64,000 nucleotides of DNA. Origin: Anastrepha obliqua. Lineage: Eukaryota; Arthropoda; Insecta; Diptera; Tephritidae. The translations under genes and the position numbers were made by a program. Every line of letters begins with the position of its first letter. Position 1 is the stretch's first letter. The stretch lies in contig NC_072893.1 of NCBI RefSeq assembly GCF_027943255.1, positions 119,907,784 through 119,971,783 of the forward strand. Direction: 5' to 3'. The notes beneath the pieces were generated by a model that was not told the DNA's origin, made no database searches, and saw nothing but the letters and a program-made list of their open reading frames with translations. Positions 33,150 through 45,489 of this stretch are shown here, in pieces.

Positions 33150-33960
33150 CAGAAAACAAAAAAATATAAGATTTGCAAGATATGTTCACAAAAAAATTAA
33201 GTAACTCCAACATTTCCAAAATTATATTTTATTATTAAAACAATTTTTTTTTAAATACTTAGGTAGAAGTGGCAGTCGGCAACTAAAACAACAAAAAATA
33301 TAAAAAAACCACAAAAAATATAAAAGTTGTGAGAAAAGCTCCCAAAAAAATTAAGTAGCTGAAAAATTTTCAAAAAAATTATTTTATTATTAAAAAAAAA
33401 TTTCAAAAAATACTTAGGTAGAAGTAGACGGCAAGTAAAAAAACGAAAAAATTAAAAGTTGCAAGAAAAGCTCACAAAAAAATTAAGTAGCGAATAAATT
33501 TACAAAAGACTTATTTTATTATTAAAAAAAAATTAGCAAAAAATACTTAGATAGAAGCAGTCGGTAAGCCAAAAAACAAAAAAATTAATAGTTGCGAGAA
33601 AAGCTCACAAAAAAATTAAGTAGCGAATAAATTTACAAAAGACTTATTTTATTATTAAAAAAAAAATTAGCAAAAAATACTTAGATTGAAGCAGTCGGTA
33701 AGCCAAAAAACAAAAAAAAATAAGAGTTGCGAGAAAAGCTCACAAAAAAATTAAATAACGAAAAAATTTACAAAAGACTTATTTTATTATTAAAAAAAAA
33801 ATTAGCAAAAAATACTTAGGTATAAGTAGTCGGCAAGTAAAAAAAACAAAAAATATATAGGTTGCAAGGAAAGCTCACAAAAAAATTAAGTACTCAAAAA
33901 TTTCCAAAAAATTAATTTTAAATATTATTAACAAAAATTTTGCAAAACTACTTAGGTAGA
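33150..33960 (+). repeat. Tandem repeat, ~134 bp unit, about six copies
   Basis: The anchor CACAAAAAAATTAAGTA (or CCCAAAAAAATTAAGTA) occurs at 33187, 33341, 33473, 33606, 33741 and 33876, spaced 154, 132, 133, 135 and 135 bp. Each unit also contains AAATACTTAGGTAGAAGT(A/G) or a variant with CGGCAAG, and GAGAAAAGCT. The central four units are most alike. It is AT-rich and non-coding. Confidence 0.85.
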
Positions 33961-34469
33961 GTGGCAGTCAGTCCAAGACCGCTGCCGATCTATTTTGATA
34001 AAAAACAAACCAAAACAATACAAATTCTTAACAATTTTCAAACTTTTTGTAGTAGCTATTAAAGTTTTTTTTTCATCAGTCGAAAATTGGAGCGAATTAA
34101 ATTTATTATAACTTAAATTTTTAAATTAAAACAAAATAATTGTTAAAATTTTCATATTAAGCAAATAAAGTGAAAAAAAAATGAAAAAAAACCTCAAAAA
34201 TAATAAATTAATAAATTAATCGAAACTGTAATATTTAAAAAAATATTAAAGAATAATTAAATAAAGAATTTAAATTTCTTATTTACATTAATAATTAAAT
34301 TTCTATTTATTTACATTTCCTTATTTACATCAAAATTAAATAAGGAATTTAAATTTTCTTATTTACATTACACCCAACTATTAAATAAAAATTAAAAAAA
34401 AATTAATTTGCTTAAAAAAAATTTAACTCCTTAAAAAATTAATTGAAATTGTAAAAAAAAATGTATAAT

Positions 34470-34800
34470 TATCTCGATCTCGATCTCTATCTCAATCTCA
34501 ATCTCAATCTCAATCTGTATCTGTATCTCTATCTCTATCTCTATCTCTATCTCTATCTCTATCTCTATCTCTATCTCTATCTCTATCTCTATCTCTATCT
34601 CTATCTCTATCTCTATCTCTATCTCTATCTCTATATCTATCTCTGTCTCTGTCTCTGTCTCTATCTCTATCTCTATCTCTATCGCTATCCCTATCTCTAT
34701 CTTTATCTCTATCTCTATCTCTATCGCTATCCCTATCTCTATCTCTATCTTTATCTCTAACTCTATTTCTATCTCTGTCTCTATCTCTATCTCTAGTCTC
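34470..34800 (+). repeat. (CTCTAT)n hexamer microsatellite
   Basis: About 330 bp of CTCTAT units with CTCAAT variants at the left end and CTGTCT, CGCTATCC and CTTTAT variants further right. The long tyrosine-leucine open frame here is an artefact of the repeat. Confidence 0.95.
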
Positions 34801-34985
34801 TATTCTACTCTATCTCTTTCTTTCTGTTACTCCTTTCCTTTCCTCTTTGACTATCTACCCCTTTACTATCCAGAGCTTTGAATAAATGGGCTTTTTAGCC
34901 CGACTATTTTGTGAGTTACCAATCTGTCGGTACTTCTTGGATTGCCTTTTTCAAATTTCAATTTTAATATGAAACGAATATATCT
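34800..34985 (+). repeat. Unnamed dispersed repeat bordering the microsatellite
   Basis: The segment containing CCAGAGCTTTGAATAAATGG and GCTTTTTAGCCCGA matches the reverse complement of about 50036-50185 (CCAGAGTTCTAAATACAATG then GGCTTTTTAGCCTGA). Similarity includes the CT-rich part that joins the microsatellite. The repeat may have seeded it. Confidence 0.6.
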
Positions 34986-34989
34986 AAAA

Positions 34990-35945
34990 AAATAATTAAA
35001 CCGGCTGATAAAAAAACAAGTTTAATACAAATTTAACTACCTTTTATTATTCGAAAAACAAGCAACATAAAAATTAAAAAAATTCTTAATTCATTATTAA
35101 AAACATTCAAATCGCTATTGTGTTTATTGCTGCCATTGTTTGTAATTTTTCCTGTTGTTGTTGCATGTTGATAACTTACTTACGAGCCGAAATCGAAATA
35201 CCAACCAACAAATATTGAGCCATCGTTAACGTTAGCACCGACAATAGCGACAACAATGCCACCAAACAACAAAACTTACATATTAACAAAATTACTTGCA
35301 CAGTCGTATTCACGGCAGTTGCAGCGCGACGGCGAAAAAAGCAAACAGCTTGCCAGAACAATTGCCCATTCGAAGAGTGAGAGCTCCTAATATTACACAC
35401 TGACGACTGTGATTATTATTACAACTGCTACATATTTATGTACTTGCAAATACTTATGCGCATGCACACAAAAACATACGCATACGCTGGCAAATATGTA
35501 TATGTCTAATATTAAAATCTTATTCTGTTTCTACTGTGTCTGTGGGTAGCTGTTATTACTGTTAATATTATCCGTATTATTGTGCTCTATTGTTTTGCTG
35601 CTGATATCCTACTGCTCCTGCTTGTTGTTGTCCTTATTATTGCATGTACTAGTATGTTATTTGGCGAAATTACAGTATCCAATAAAATAGCAGGATTACG
35701 AAATGCATATCTAAATGAAAAACAGGGTGTGGTGTGTTATGGATGGGAGAGAATGTAGGAAGTGTGAATTATTGAAATGCCAGTGTCTATACGTTACGCG
35801 GAAATGGTAAATTACGAAGGGCAAAAGTGTAAAAAATGCAACAAATTAAATAGTACGCATAGGTAAAAAGAAAACAGCAAATGCTAATATATTTTCACAC
35901 ACATTCCCAACACTCTTCCTTTTCGTCCATATATCCAGATTCCAG
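34990..35945. other. No gene recognised
   Basis: AT-rich non-coding sequence downstream of the RpL40 pseudogene's 3' end. No family motifs. Confidence 0.5.
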
Positions 35946-35949
35946 TAAT

Positions 35950-36311
35950 CTACTTCAACTTCTTCTTGGAATGCAAGTTGTTGGTGTGCCCACACTTTTT
36001 TTTGCGACAGTTGGTCGCTCGTGGATACAGATGAGCGTAGAACTTGCGGAAGATCATCTTGTCGCAATTGTATTTTTGAGCCAAGATACGCAACGAAGGT
36101 TCAATGATACCACCACGTAGACGCAACATCAAGTGAAGGGTTGACTCCTTCTGGATGTTGTAGTCGGGCAAGGTGCGATCATCCTCCAGTTGCTTGTTGG
36201 TGGGATACTCTCTTTATCTTGGATCTTAGCTTTGACATTTTCAATGGTGTCAGAGGACTCGATCGCCAAAGTGATGGTCTTACCGGTGAGTGTTTTGACA
36301 AAAATCTGCAT
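35950..36311 (-). pseudogene. RpL40: Ubiquitin-ribosomal protein L40 fusion, processed pseudogene
   Basis: It starts [20 protein letters not shown] then [14 protein letters not shown] at 36311, as in ubiquitin. It resumes in another frame with [20 protein letters not shown] then [40 protein letters not shown] and [13 protein letters not shown]. That is the end of ubiquitin, the GG junction and the L40 tail. An intact fusion of 128 codons plus stop would need 387 nt and this spans 362. A 25 nt deletion after KIQDKE-IPP therefore causes the frameshift. The L40 zinc-ribbon cysteines in the CRKCYAR segment are both F. No intron is present. A poly(A) remnant is not obvious. The normal product supplies ubiquitin and a 60S subunit protein; this copy cannot. 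Confidence 0.9.
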
Positions 36312-36319
36312 TCTGTCGT

Positions 36320-38480
36320 CTTCCTCTATTAACGTGCAGAGAATTTTTTAGTTGTTTAAAGCTTAAATGTTCCAGTTAATTAGCATTACTTTTTTTATTA
36401 AGTCTGACCTGCTTTAAAACAGTCCAATTGTGCTGACTAGGATTGGAAAAATTTTTATTTCTTATTTATTTTTTTATTTTAAATTAAGAGCACAATTTTT
36501 CATTCCTCCTTTTTCCATTTTTAATTATTTTTTCATTTGATCTTCTAACCACTCACCTTAACTCCATATGATAAATATTCTTTTAAAGATTCTCTAAGAT
36601 GTCATACAACTCGAGTGTTCCAAAATCCTCTATTAATCAAGCAACAGAGCGCAGTAGCCTGTGATACTCATATTGCTCGCTATTATGCGGAGCTAACTTA
36701 ACTAAAGGGTCTCTCAAAAGTGACACTTAGATGTCAGTAGGGGATAATTCCTAGACGGTACCTTTTTTTAATTCAACTTTGACATTTGTATTTGGAATAA
36801 AAATATTGAAACTGGAAGGAATCTAAATTTGTGAATATTTTATTTTAAAAAACTTCTAGCATCATATATTGTTCAGGTTCTTGACAGCTTGAGGGGGGCA
36901 GCTCCTCCAGCACTTTGAAATTTTCCATGTTTTTTGTTTGGCTTTAAGAATTCATTTATGGTCTAAGGAATATCTTTTTAATGTTTTAAGCTTTAAAGAG
37001 AGTCTAAAACGTCCCTAGTAATGACACGTACGATATCCAGTGAAGAGACAGGAGCGACGTTCATTAAATTCAACAAGAGGCCAGAACTGCACAGAAGAAA
37101 CAGAATATAGATACTATGAATGATTTTTTCAAAGAAGAAGGTTTGGCTTATGGTCCTGGCATCGCAGATTAAGCTTGGGCAACTATAAATTGTTTTTAAC
37201 TCTACTTTATAAGAACGAAAACTGTAATTGCATTTTCTCAAAATACATTTTTTTCCGCACTTCCGAATGTAACTCAAAAATTAATCAGATATCAACTTAA
37301 AATTTTACAGGGATATTCTTTCATATATAGGCCTTTGCATGTATCTCAAATTTTATATTTATTAGTATCAAAAATATTTTTTTGAGCAAGTTGTTTGTAA
37401 AACAACTAGAGTAATTTTTCCCCCTTTCCCTTCAAATTTTAATTTTTTTCGTTAAAAATAGATATGTAAGTTCAAGGCGAAGTAACTTATTTTCATGAAA
37501 AACTTTTTTTGGTTGATTTCAATTAATTACACGAGGCTGTGCATTCCAGGGCCCAAATTAAAGGCGCCACGTTTTAGCACCTGTAACGCAGCCATTTTTT
37601 TTTTTTCTATTTAAAAAAATTTACGGATGTGCATTAAAGCCTAAATATTGATATGTAATTTATTTTAAGAGAATAAATACTCTTAGTTTTTCGCAAAAAA
37701 TGATTGAAAAACTCGATGTCTGGAGGAGCTTTTCAGGTGCAATTCCAGGTATATTTTACCAGATTTGAGTTACATATGGAATATTGCCATAAACTTCTCG
37801 AACAAATAGTTCTTTTAAGAACCTGAATATCCTTTTGCGGAAGTCACGATAAAACACCTGTTTAAACAGATTTTCACAAAGTACTGAAATCGACGCTGGT
37901 AAAATTAATCAAGAGACTAATTTTATATTCATTCGCAATGCTGTCGGTTCTTCGTTACCTGGATTTATATCCGATCAAAGGCTCCACCAACATTCTCCGT
38001 ACATAATAAGGAGTGTTTATGCTGCTATAACAACAACAACCACAACTAATTGTAGATTTCAAGTAGCCTTATGCCTTTTGATTATCGAAGCGAAACCAAT
38101 TTACGGACTTAGGTTATTGGCATCAATCGTTTTTCTTGCAATAGTGTCCTTCCCTTTTCTTTGTGAATTATTTCCTTTTTATTGCTATCTCAGTGTCTAT
38201 ACGTATGGCTATATTTATGCCTAAACCGATGCATGTGTCTTCTTTTTTTTGTCAGAAGAGTTTAGAATCGAAAATATCAGAAACATCATCATAGGTGCCG
38301 TCACACCAGTGATATGTGGGGCATCCTCCCACTAACACTACAACATTTCTCCGCTCTCGGCTGTTTCCACACTGGACTCGCTGTAATCATTTCATCAAGG
38401 TGGAACCGCCTTTATGTCTATTGGCACAAGCAGGTACCTGTGTGCAGGTCTCCCTCCTGTAGACGTACGGAGGATTTATG
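36320..38480. other. No gene recognised
   Basis: AT-rich sequence. Weak inverted similarity exists between about 36872-36920 (TTCAGGTTCTT, CTCCTCCAG) and about 37720-37845, possibly an old foldback element, but it is too diverged to call. Confidence 0.45.
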
Positions 38481-38539
38481 CCAGCGATAACTTCTGTTAG
38501 ATGGTTCTGGAGGAAATGGAGCATAGAAAAATTTGTGAT

Positions 38540-39140
38540 AGCGCACTTCTTACACACTATTGTCTTGTCTACTGTCTGGTGTTATTGTGAGTGATTGACT
38601 CAAATATCTGCATTTGTTATTATCCTGTCCAGTCCAACACTTCATCTCCATATCGTACTTGCAAATGTAGCTGCTGCTGCTCCACGCCCATTTAATGAAT
38701 TGAAGTCGTAGCATTATTTTTTCCTCGAACCGTCTCCCACCTAGCACTGGAAGAGCATATGTCCCGTTTGAGGTTAATAGGACTAGGTGTCCCAAAACTC
38801 TTTGAATTTTGCACATTCCCATGCGAAGCGATCATAATAAAAAACCACGAGTTAGGCGCTTTTGTTTGCCTTAGCGTAGGTTGGGCCAAATGGGCTATCT
38901 GCTAGCATAAAGCAGCCGGTAATCTATCTCTGTCTAAGGTAATAATCAGTATCACCATGCTTTCTTTAGACCCACTTGTCGAGATGTGATATTCGTTCAT
39001 CGCCCTTTACGTGACTCTTCCCATCTTCTTTGCCACTCGTACATAGATTGCTCTCTCTCGATGACTTTTCCTGTTGCCGTAGGCTTTGCTCCTTGCTCGC
39101 TCTATCGGCGGCGAAGCTCTCTTGCGTGAATATCAACTAG
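38540..39140 (-). pseudogene. Decayed R1/Jockey-like ORF2 C-terminal region
   Basis: Minus-strand pieces resemble the segment after the RT of R1-like elements: ERAIYVRVAKKMGRVT (in another frame EWQRRWEESRKGR-like), then CSSSARWETVRGK and in the alternative frame LPVLGGRRFEEKIMLRLQFI. The last two resemble the zinc-knuckle tail with CPRFEEKR. Many stops. The region is more GC-rich than its surroundings. Identification rests on weak motif memory. Confidence 0.35.
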
Positions 39141-39144
39141 TAAT

Positions 39145-40825
39145 TTTCCGGCTACAAAACATAATGCATAGATGCCATTCTATACGCGCATAATCCCGCC
39201 TGTGTGTACGCACCACTTCACGCATGTGGGTATTCTTGGCTTCTACCCATACCGGCGCCGCACAGAGCTCGATTCAGTTTATGACTGTTGCTAATAATCA
39301 TCCTCTTTCGCCTTGCGGATCGCCTATATTGGGTGGTATTTTTGTGAGAGCGCCGCTGCTTAGTTATTGACTGCTGCTAAAAAAACCATGGGCTTCGACA
39401 GCAAGTGGTAGAGTGAAATTATGCGTGTCTACTCTTCGGTTTGTTCCGATGCACACATGTAACCTTGAATAACGGGAAAAGTACTTTTTACCCCAATCGG
39501 CAAAGCCTTATATTACATTTCACTATAAACCAAAAATTCTTATAAAAAAGATCCGCGATTCGGAGTCGTCCAAAAACTTTAAGTCTTCCGATTTCAAGAA
39601 CACCTTTGAGGAGTCGTTGACCAATTATATGTATACGCGTGTTCTTATGCCAAAAATCCCTACTACTAAATGCTGCCTAATGCTTATAGCGACTTAACTT
39701 TGTGTTTAAGTTTACTCCGCTGCATATTTATTTCTCATGACTTCACTATAATTCCGTTTATTTAGTTTCACTTCACTTTATTTAATTGCATCACTTTTTA
39801 TTTTCTCTTTTCATTTCATTCCTTTTTATTCTATTTCGTTTCAATGCATAAATTTCATACTCTTCAAGCGCGGTCAATTCAATCGAGTTACACTATCTTT
39901 CATGCCGCTTTGTGTCAAGGCATTACAGTACTTTCTGTTCCACTCAACTTTATATTTCATCCAATTCTATTATCGTCCCCTCAATTTTATTCCATTACAT
40001 TTCATTATTTCTCATTTTTATATCACTTTATTACATCATTCTAAATGCCCTGCCACTCACTAATATTTACTTAACCCTGTTTTCTGAAAATAATCTTTCT
40101 TCCTTTAATATTCCATCCAAGCACTCCCTCCAGTCAACAGTGGAGGTTGCATTTAATATTCGTACTTTTGTAATATCAGTTTGGCTGTAGCATACAAATT
40201 TTGCGATTTCACAGTCCTGCTGCACGCACAGGCACGTCGTTGTTCACTTCAATACTTCCCGTACTGTTCTACGCAGTTTTGCATCTGCCCTCCAGCTGCA
40301 CTGATCTCAACATTTTTGATTGTCACTTGATTGCTTTAGCAAATTGCAAATGTCAAGCAGACAAAATTTGTAAATCGGTATGCAAGTGTAATTTATTATG
40401 TTGCATTAGAAAATGTAATGCATTATAAAATGTATTGGGGTGGCAATTTTGTTGTTATTATTGGCTTTATTTTATTGCGATCGACTTATCCACAGATTTC
40501 ATTGCCAGCCATGGAGTTTTTGTGAATTTAATAGAATTTTCTAATTTCATTGCATCACCACTGAAGGAGTGAATGGAATTTTGATTGGAATTATTGAGTA
40601 AAATTTTTGAATTGAAAATAGTTTTGTGTGCATACATTTATTAAGAACAATTTGATTGCACATCAAAAGCTTCTGTCCGGTTATAAGAGCTGACCGCTTA
40701 TGAGACAGTCATTCGTAACAAAAGTGTAACCAAAAAAATGTGCATTTGTTGAATTATAAGAGATGGTGGCTTTTGAAAATATAAAAAAATCCATGATCTA
40801 CTTTGTATGGAAGAAAAGGCGTAAT
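39145..40825. other. No gene recognised
   Basis: T-rich non-coding sequence, especially 39740-40100. Open frames of 66-92 codons lack motifs. Confidence 0.5.
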
Positions 40826-40832
40826 ATCTTAA

Positions 40833-41686
40833 GGGGTTACATACGTCCATCAAAAAAATTTATGCATTGTTTATTAGTACTTAAACTTTATAAAAAAATT
40901 TATTTTAATTTTTCTTTACAAAAATTAGTATATAAAAAATCATGTGACCCAAAGTACAATGGAAAAAAGTTGCATCATCTGCAAGTCTGCATCATTTGTC
41001 CTTGACATATTTATGGATCTGTAAAAAGTAAAAAAATTCTTGTGAAATAAAGTTGCAGTTATAGTCGTCGGATTTTGCAATTTCGAAAAATTTTGCAACT
41101 TATGACATTTTAAAGGAAAGGTATGCGTTTTACGTCAAAAATGTCGCACTTTATTATGTTTATAAAAATTTTTAATTACAGTATCAAAAATCCGGCTCGG
41201 CAGACTATAAAGAAAATACTTTCGAATATTAAAAAAAAAACGCATAAAAAAACATTTAAAACAGTATGAGCTACCATGCAGACCGTGCCGGACAAATTAG
41301 TTTCGAAAAAAATGAGTTTGAGCTTTCAAGTGCATTTCGCGCGAAGTCGTAAGTAAAGTAAGAACTTAAACACGTTTTTTAATTATTTTGTTAACTTACT
41401 TCTAATCTTTCATTCCAGCTTCATATTGTATGCTTTCCTGATCAGTAAGCAATTGTTGTTGTATATTTTTCCGGTCGTCGAGATGTTCTGGCCCTTTTGT
41501 TGCTTTCATAGCCCTGATTCTTGCGCATCAAACTCTCGTCGGATAGTTGCATTTCCTACCATAAATTTGTTTCTATGGGGAATTTTTACAATCGACTTCC
41601 ACAGAAGTACGCCTAAAACTATAAAGAATAATAATTTGTAAAAAAAATCGATTTTTTGAAAATTCTGGACGTACATATGTAACCAC
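40833..41686. mobile_element. Non-autonomous element with TTAA duplications (piggyBac-like MITE)
   Basis: TTAA (40829-40832) precedes GGGGTTACATACGTCC. The far end reads GGACGTACATATGTAACCAC followed by TTAA (41687-41690). Read inward, the termini are GGGGTTACATACGTCC and GTGGTTACATATGTACGTCC, an inverted repeat with one short indel. TTAA duplication suggests mobilisation by a piggyBac-type transposase. The 854 bp interior has no recognisable transposase. Confidence 0.6.
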
Positions 41687-41991
41687 TTAAGAAAAAAAAT
41701 ATTTAAAATCAACTTCCTATTGACAATTTTCCCCACACTTCAAACTTGCACTTTGTTATATCAAAATTCAATAGGCTATAAATATTGGTACAGATAAATA
41801 AATATGCCAAAAACCCCATTAAAAAGTTGGAAGGTTTGATGATTTTTTTTCTTTTGCCAAAGTTTGAGACTTTACGACATGTGGTTTTGGATGCAGTACG
41901 AATTTTATTTTTACTAAAAAAAAGTATAGTGGAGTATTTATAATTTTGCAACGGGATGCAGATGAAAAAATTGGTGTAGTACGGAATAAGA

Positions 41992-42180
41992 ATGCCCAAC
42001 AAAAGAATCCAAAAAAGGGTGTTTTCTTTACGTCCAATTGAAGGAAGAAAGAGAAGCAGACCAAGAAATAGAAGCCGACCACGAAAGAGATGGTTTGATG
42101 ACGTAGAAACAGACTTAAAGGCGATGAATGTTCATAATGGGAGAAATAAGGTATGTGACTGTGTACAAGGGACTGGTCCG
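41992..42180 (+). pseudogene. Retroelement ORF C-terminal fragment
   Basis: The plus frame encodes IEGRKRSRPRNRSRPRKRWF then DDVETDLKAMNVHNGRNKV. The R-RGRPRKRW-DDVE-DL pattern followed by a GVRNWR-like block is typical of the C-terminus of RTE-like endonuclease/RT proteins. Only about 45 residues are recognisable. A GA microsatellite follows directly. Confidence 0.4.
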
Positions 42181-42187
42181 CAAGCTA

Positions 42188-42194
<7 letters not shown>

Positions 42195-42219
<25 letters not shown>

Positions 42220-42221
42220 TG
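42195..42221 (+). repeat. (GA)n microsatellite
   Basis: About 13 GA units directly after the retroelement fragment. Confidence 0.85.
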
Positions 42222-42224
42222 GTA

Positions 42225-45200
42225 CGGAAAAATAGTGGTTGGGTTCAAGAATGATAGAAAGAAGATTGCGCCCGTCAGAGAGTACGTGACGTCACGTTTA
42301 CTGAGTTGTGCAGTATTGCCAACCATTTACTCTTCGCAATAAATTTAGTGCTTTTTTATACCGAAAATGCGAAAATTTTGAAGTTTCGTGTTTGTTTCTT
42401 TTTGTTTTTAATTTAAAGCTACCGAAACTTTAGGTTAAAAAAAACTTTTTATTATACAAAAGAAGGTTAAAAAAGGCACCTCTGAGAAGATTTTAGTGCT
42501 AATGAAAATTAGTTGGTTCTTATAAAATTTGATATTTTGAGAGTGTGAATTAAATTTTTTGCTCCTTTTAAGGTTATGGAAGAATATTAAATGTCCCTCT
42601 CTCAACTCTTCTTAAGATTGAAAACTTTTTACACATTTTAAAAGGCGTTTGAATTTACTGAATGCGGATTAAAACCATAGAGGTGTAATCGTTTCCTCCG
42701 GCCATCAATCCTTAGTGGGACATAGGGCATCAAGAGATGTATTCATTATAAAAATAAGCAACAAAATACCAGAAAATACTAAAGAAACCATACTGACATT
42801 TTTACAAAAAAGTACCTTATCTAGTTACATAACCTCAAATGTAGCAAATAAGTCGTTCCCTTAACAAAAGAGTCTCGCTTGACAAAAATAACTTATAAAT
42901 TAAATTGTACATAAGCATAACACATTTATTAAAAAAAAACGCACATTCCAAAGACAATTTGTCACGCATACAAAATTCTTTAAATTATTCAATAAAAATT
43001 TGTTGTGTTATTTTCTTTGGATGGGAATTTTAGTGCGTTTTTATATCCAAAGGTAGGCAATACTGCAGTAGCGAGAGAGAGATTTGACTGCCGAAAGCAG
43101 AAGAACACCAACACCTGCAATCGCGGGCAATGCCACCAGATTTAAAAAAAGGTAAAGCTTAATAAAACTGAGTGAATTATTGACCTAATTAAAAAAAATG
43201 TATATTTTACAAAATTATAAACATAACTTTTAATTAGAACAGGCTAGAAAAATGTCATGAAGAAAGAACTAAAACTCTCAGACTAAATAACAAAAAAACA
43301 AAAAATGCTAAATCAAGTTACGAAAATGGTAATCTGGCCATACTGGAGCTAAAATCACGTAACTCGTTGTCAAATTCGCTGAGAGCAAAGTAACGGGACC
43401 ACGATAGGCGCCATCTCATTATTATTTCCATCATGGGTTGGGTTAGTATGTAATCCATTCACGAAGTATGCAATGGTTACTTTTTTATTGTTTTTTTTTT
43501 ATAGCTTCTTACAACTGTTCTTCTAAAAACGTGCCTTAAAAAGCTGTTATCTTCCATTTAATTTGACCCTAAAATAATTTATCTGTTTGTGTCTGCGTCA
43601 AAAAGTTCTGCCACTTGCGTCTCCTTTCTTTACGAGATTGTGCAAGTTATTTAGGCCCAATGCGGTCAAGTTCTGCTAAGCTTAGATCCTGTATTGTAAT
43701 CACGTGCGCTGTTCTTATTGTTATTCACTCATGAGCGCCGAATTGAGTAAAATCTTGACCAATGCACCATAGTTAAGCCAACGCATTCGCCGTATCATCT
43801 CTCACTGCCCCCATTGAAGAGCCCGCACAACTCAGGCCTCTACGTTTGTTGGTAACTGTTATAAAATAGTTATCGCAAATTTTTCCAACTCAACTTCCTT
43901 CAATATCGTCCATGTGTATGTATAAGGTAACGAGAATTATGAGAGGTTTCAAGTTTATCTTTTGCTCACCTGGGGATCCTCTGCATACCAACTGATTGCA
44001 ATAACTTGGATAATAAATGTTAACAATTTCTACGCTTTGCTGAATTGAGTAGCATTCCATGATTGAATCTCTAGACTGAAGTGAGTGTTGAACAGCTCAA
44101 GCTTTATAAAGATGGCTGATTCTCCTTGACAAAGTTGGAGTATTCTTATTGAAATTTCCTATACATCTAGCAGCCTATCCAACCATCGAATCTTTTGGAA
44201 TACGGCGATATCAGACTAACATTTCAAGTAGATATGCAACGGATTGATAGAGCCCAGCTTCCTGTATTGAAATTTTTTCTAATGAAGCAACTCCAAAGTC
44301 AGAATCAACTTTAGGATTTTGCATGTACACATTTCTACAGCGAACCCCATTCCAAGTCAAATGCATTTAACAGAAGCGCCTTAGCACCTGTGAATAGACG
44401 ATGCAGAGTCTGATGAGCTCTATCAGCCCTTGATTTCTCACAACTAATTCATCGGAAGATGTTTGGTTACCTCACTGAAGATACTTGACCACATTTGAAG
44501 GTTTTGGGGTGCTTGGATGTCACAAAAATTTTTTCAGTCGCTCTTTAATGAATAGCGCTCAAGTTAAACTTATTAATACTTTAAAGAAAGCGCTTTCAGC
44601 CTTTAAAGAAGTATTTATTTGACCGCCAACAAGCTTCATGCTGAATGTAAATATTAAAATGTATTCCTTTTTAAATTTCCTTGCAGAAAGTCGCATTTAT
44701 TATTAATTTAAAATAGCGCTCAAAGACCTTCATCCGCCTCTCAAATGCATCTTTATTCATCCCCACCGGCAACATTGTCTGCGGAGTATCTCTTCACTTA
44801 TTTATGCCAACGTAAATGTCAATAAATTGACATTTTAAAGCAGGCCTCCATCAAGAAGAGTTCATCATGCTTAGCAAACAGGGCGTAGCTCACTAGCACG
44901 CGCGCACGCACATATACATTGATATGCGCACAAACGATTACGAGACCCCATAACCCCAATCGAAGTCAGCAGCACCCTTGCATCGCCTTGGCATCGCTTC
45001 TCAAGTGAAGCTGTCAAACTCAGCGAACATTAGCAGACGAGTAGAGATAAATAAATAAAAAATATATGCAGCAACCCTACCTTCAAGGTTACAAGTATAA
45101 AAAGCCATTAAAAAGTGTATTAGTATGGAAAATATGAATTACGTTAATAAATAAGTGACACTAACAGCATTGCGGTTGCCTCTGGAAACTATGAACAAAA

Positions 45201-45480
45201 AATAAGAGCAAAAAAAATTAGAGGTGGCTGCGACTGCAAACGGGAAATACGCGCTTGTCTCACAACCTCAGCGGAAGCAGCAAAGGTAATTACTATAGCA
45301 ATTTCCAGTTGGGCGCACATTCTCAAGAAGCAGAAAATTGCAAAACTAAAAAAAGAATGTAATAAATTGCATCAAAGCGGGCGCGCAAAAGAAAGCGATG
45401 CAAATTTATGGAAAACTAGTTATTGAGAGATTGCGTTGGGGTTCCATGGCGCTGAGCTTGGATTGGAGAAAACGTAAAAT
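42225..45480. other. No gene recognised
   Basis: 3.2 kb of AT-rich sequence without motif-bearing open frames, RNA genes or repeats that I could identify. Confidence 0.5.
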
Positions 45481-45489
45481 TCTGCTACA

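Noticed and set aside
34461..34760. Long open frame of alternating Leu-Tyr residues
   Set aside because: It is the translation of the (CTCTAT)n microsatellite, not a protein.
36872..37850. Weak inverted similarity (TTCAGGTTCTT and CTCCTCCAG blocks) suggesting a foldback element
   Set aside because: The match is scattered and there is no clear terminus or target duplication.
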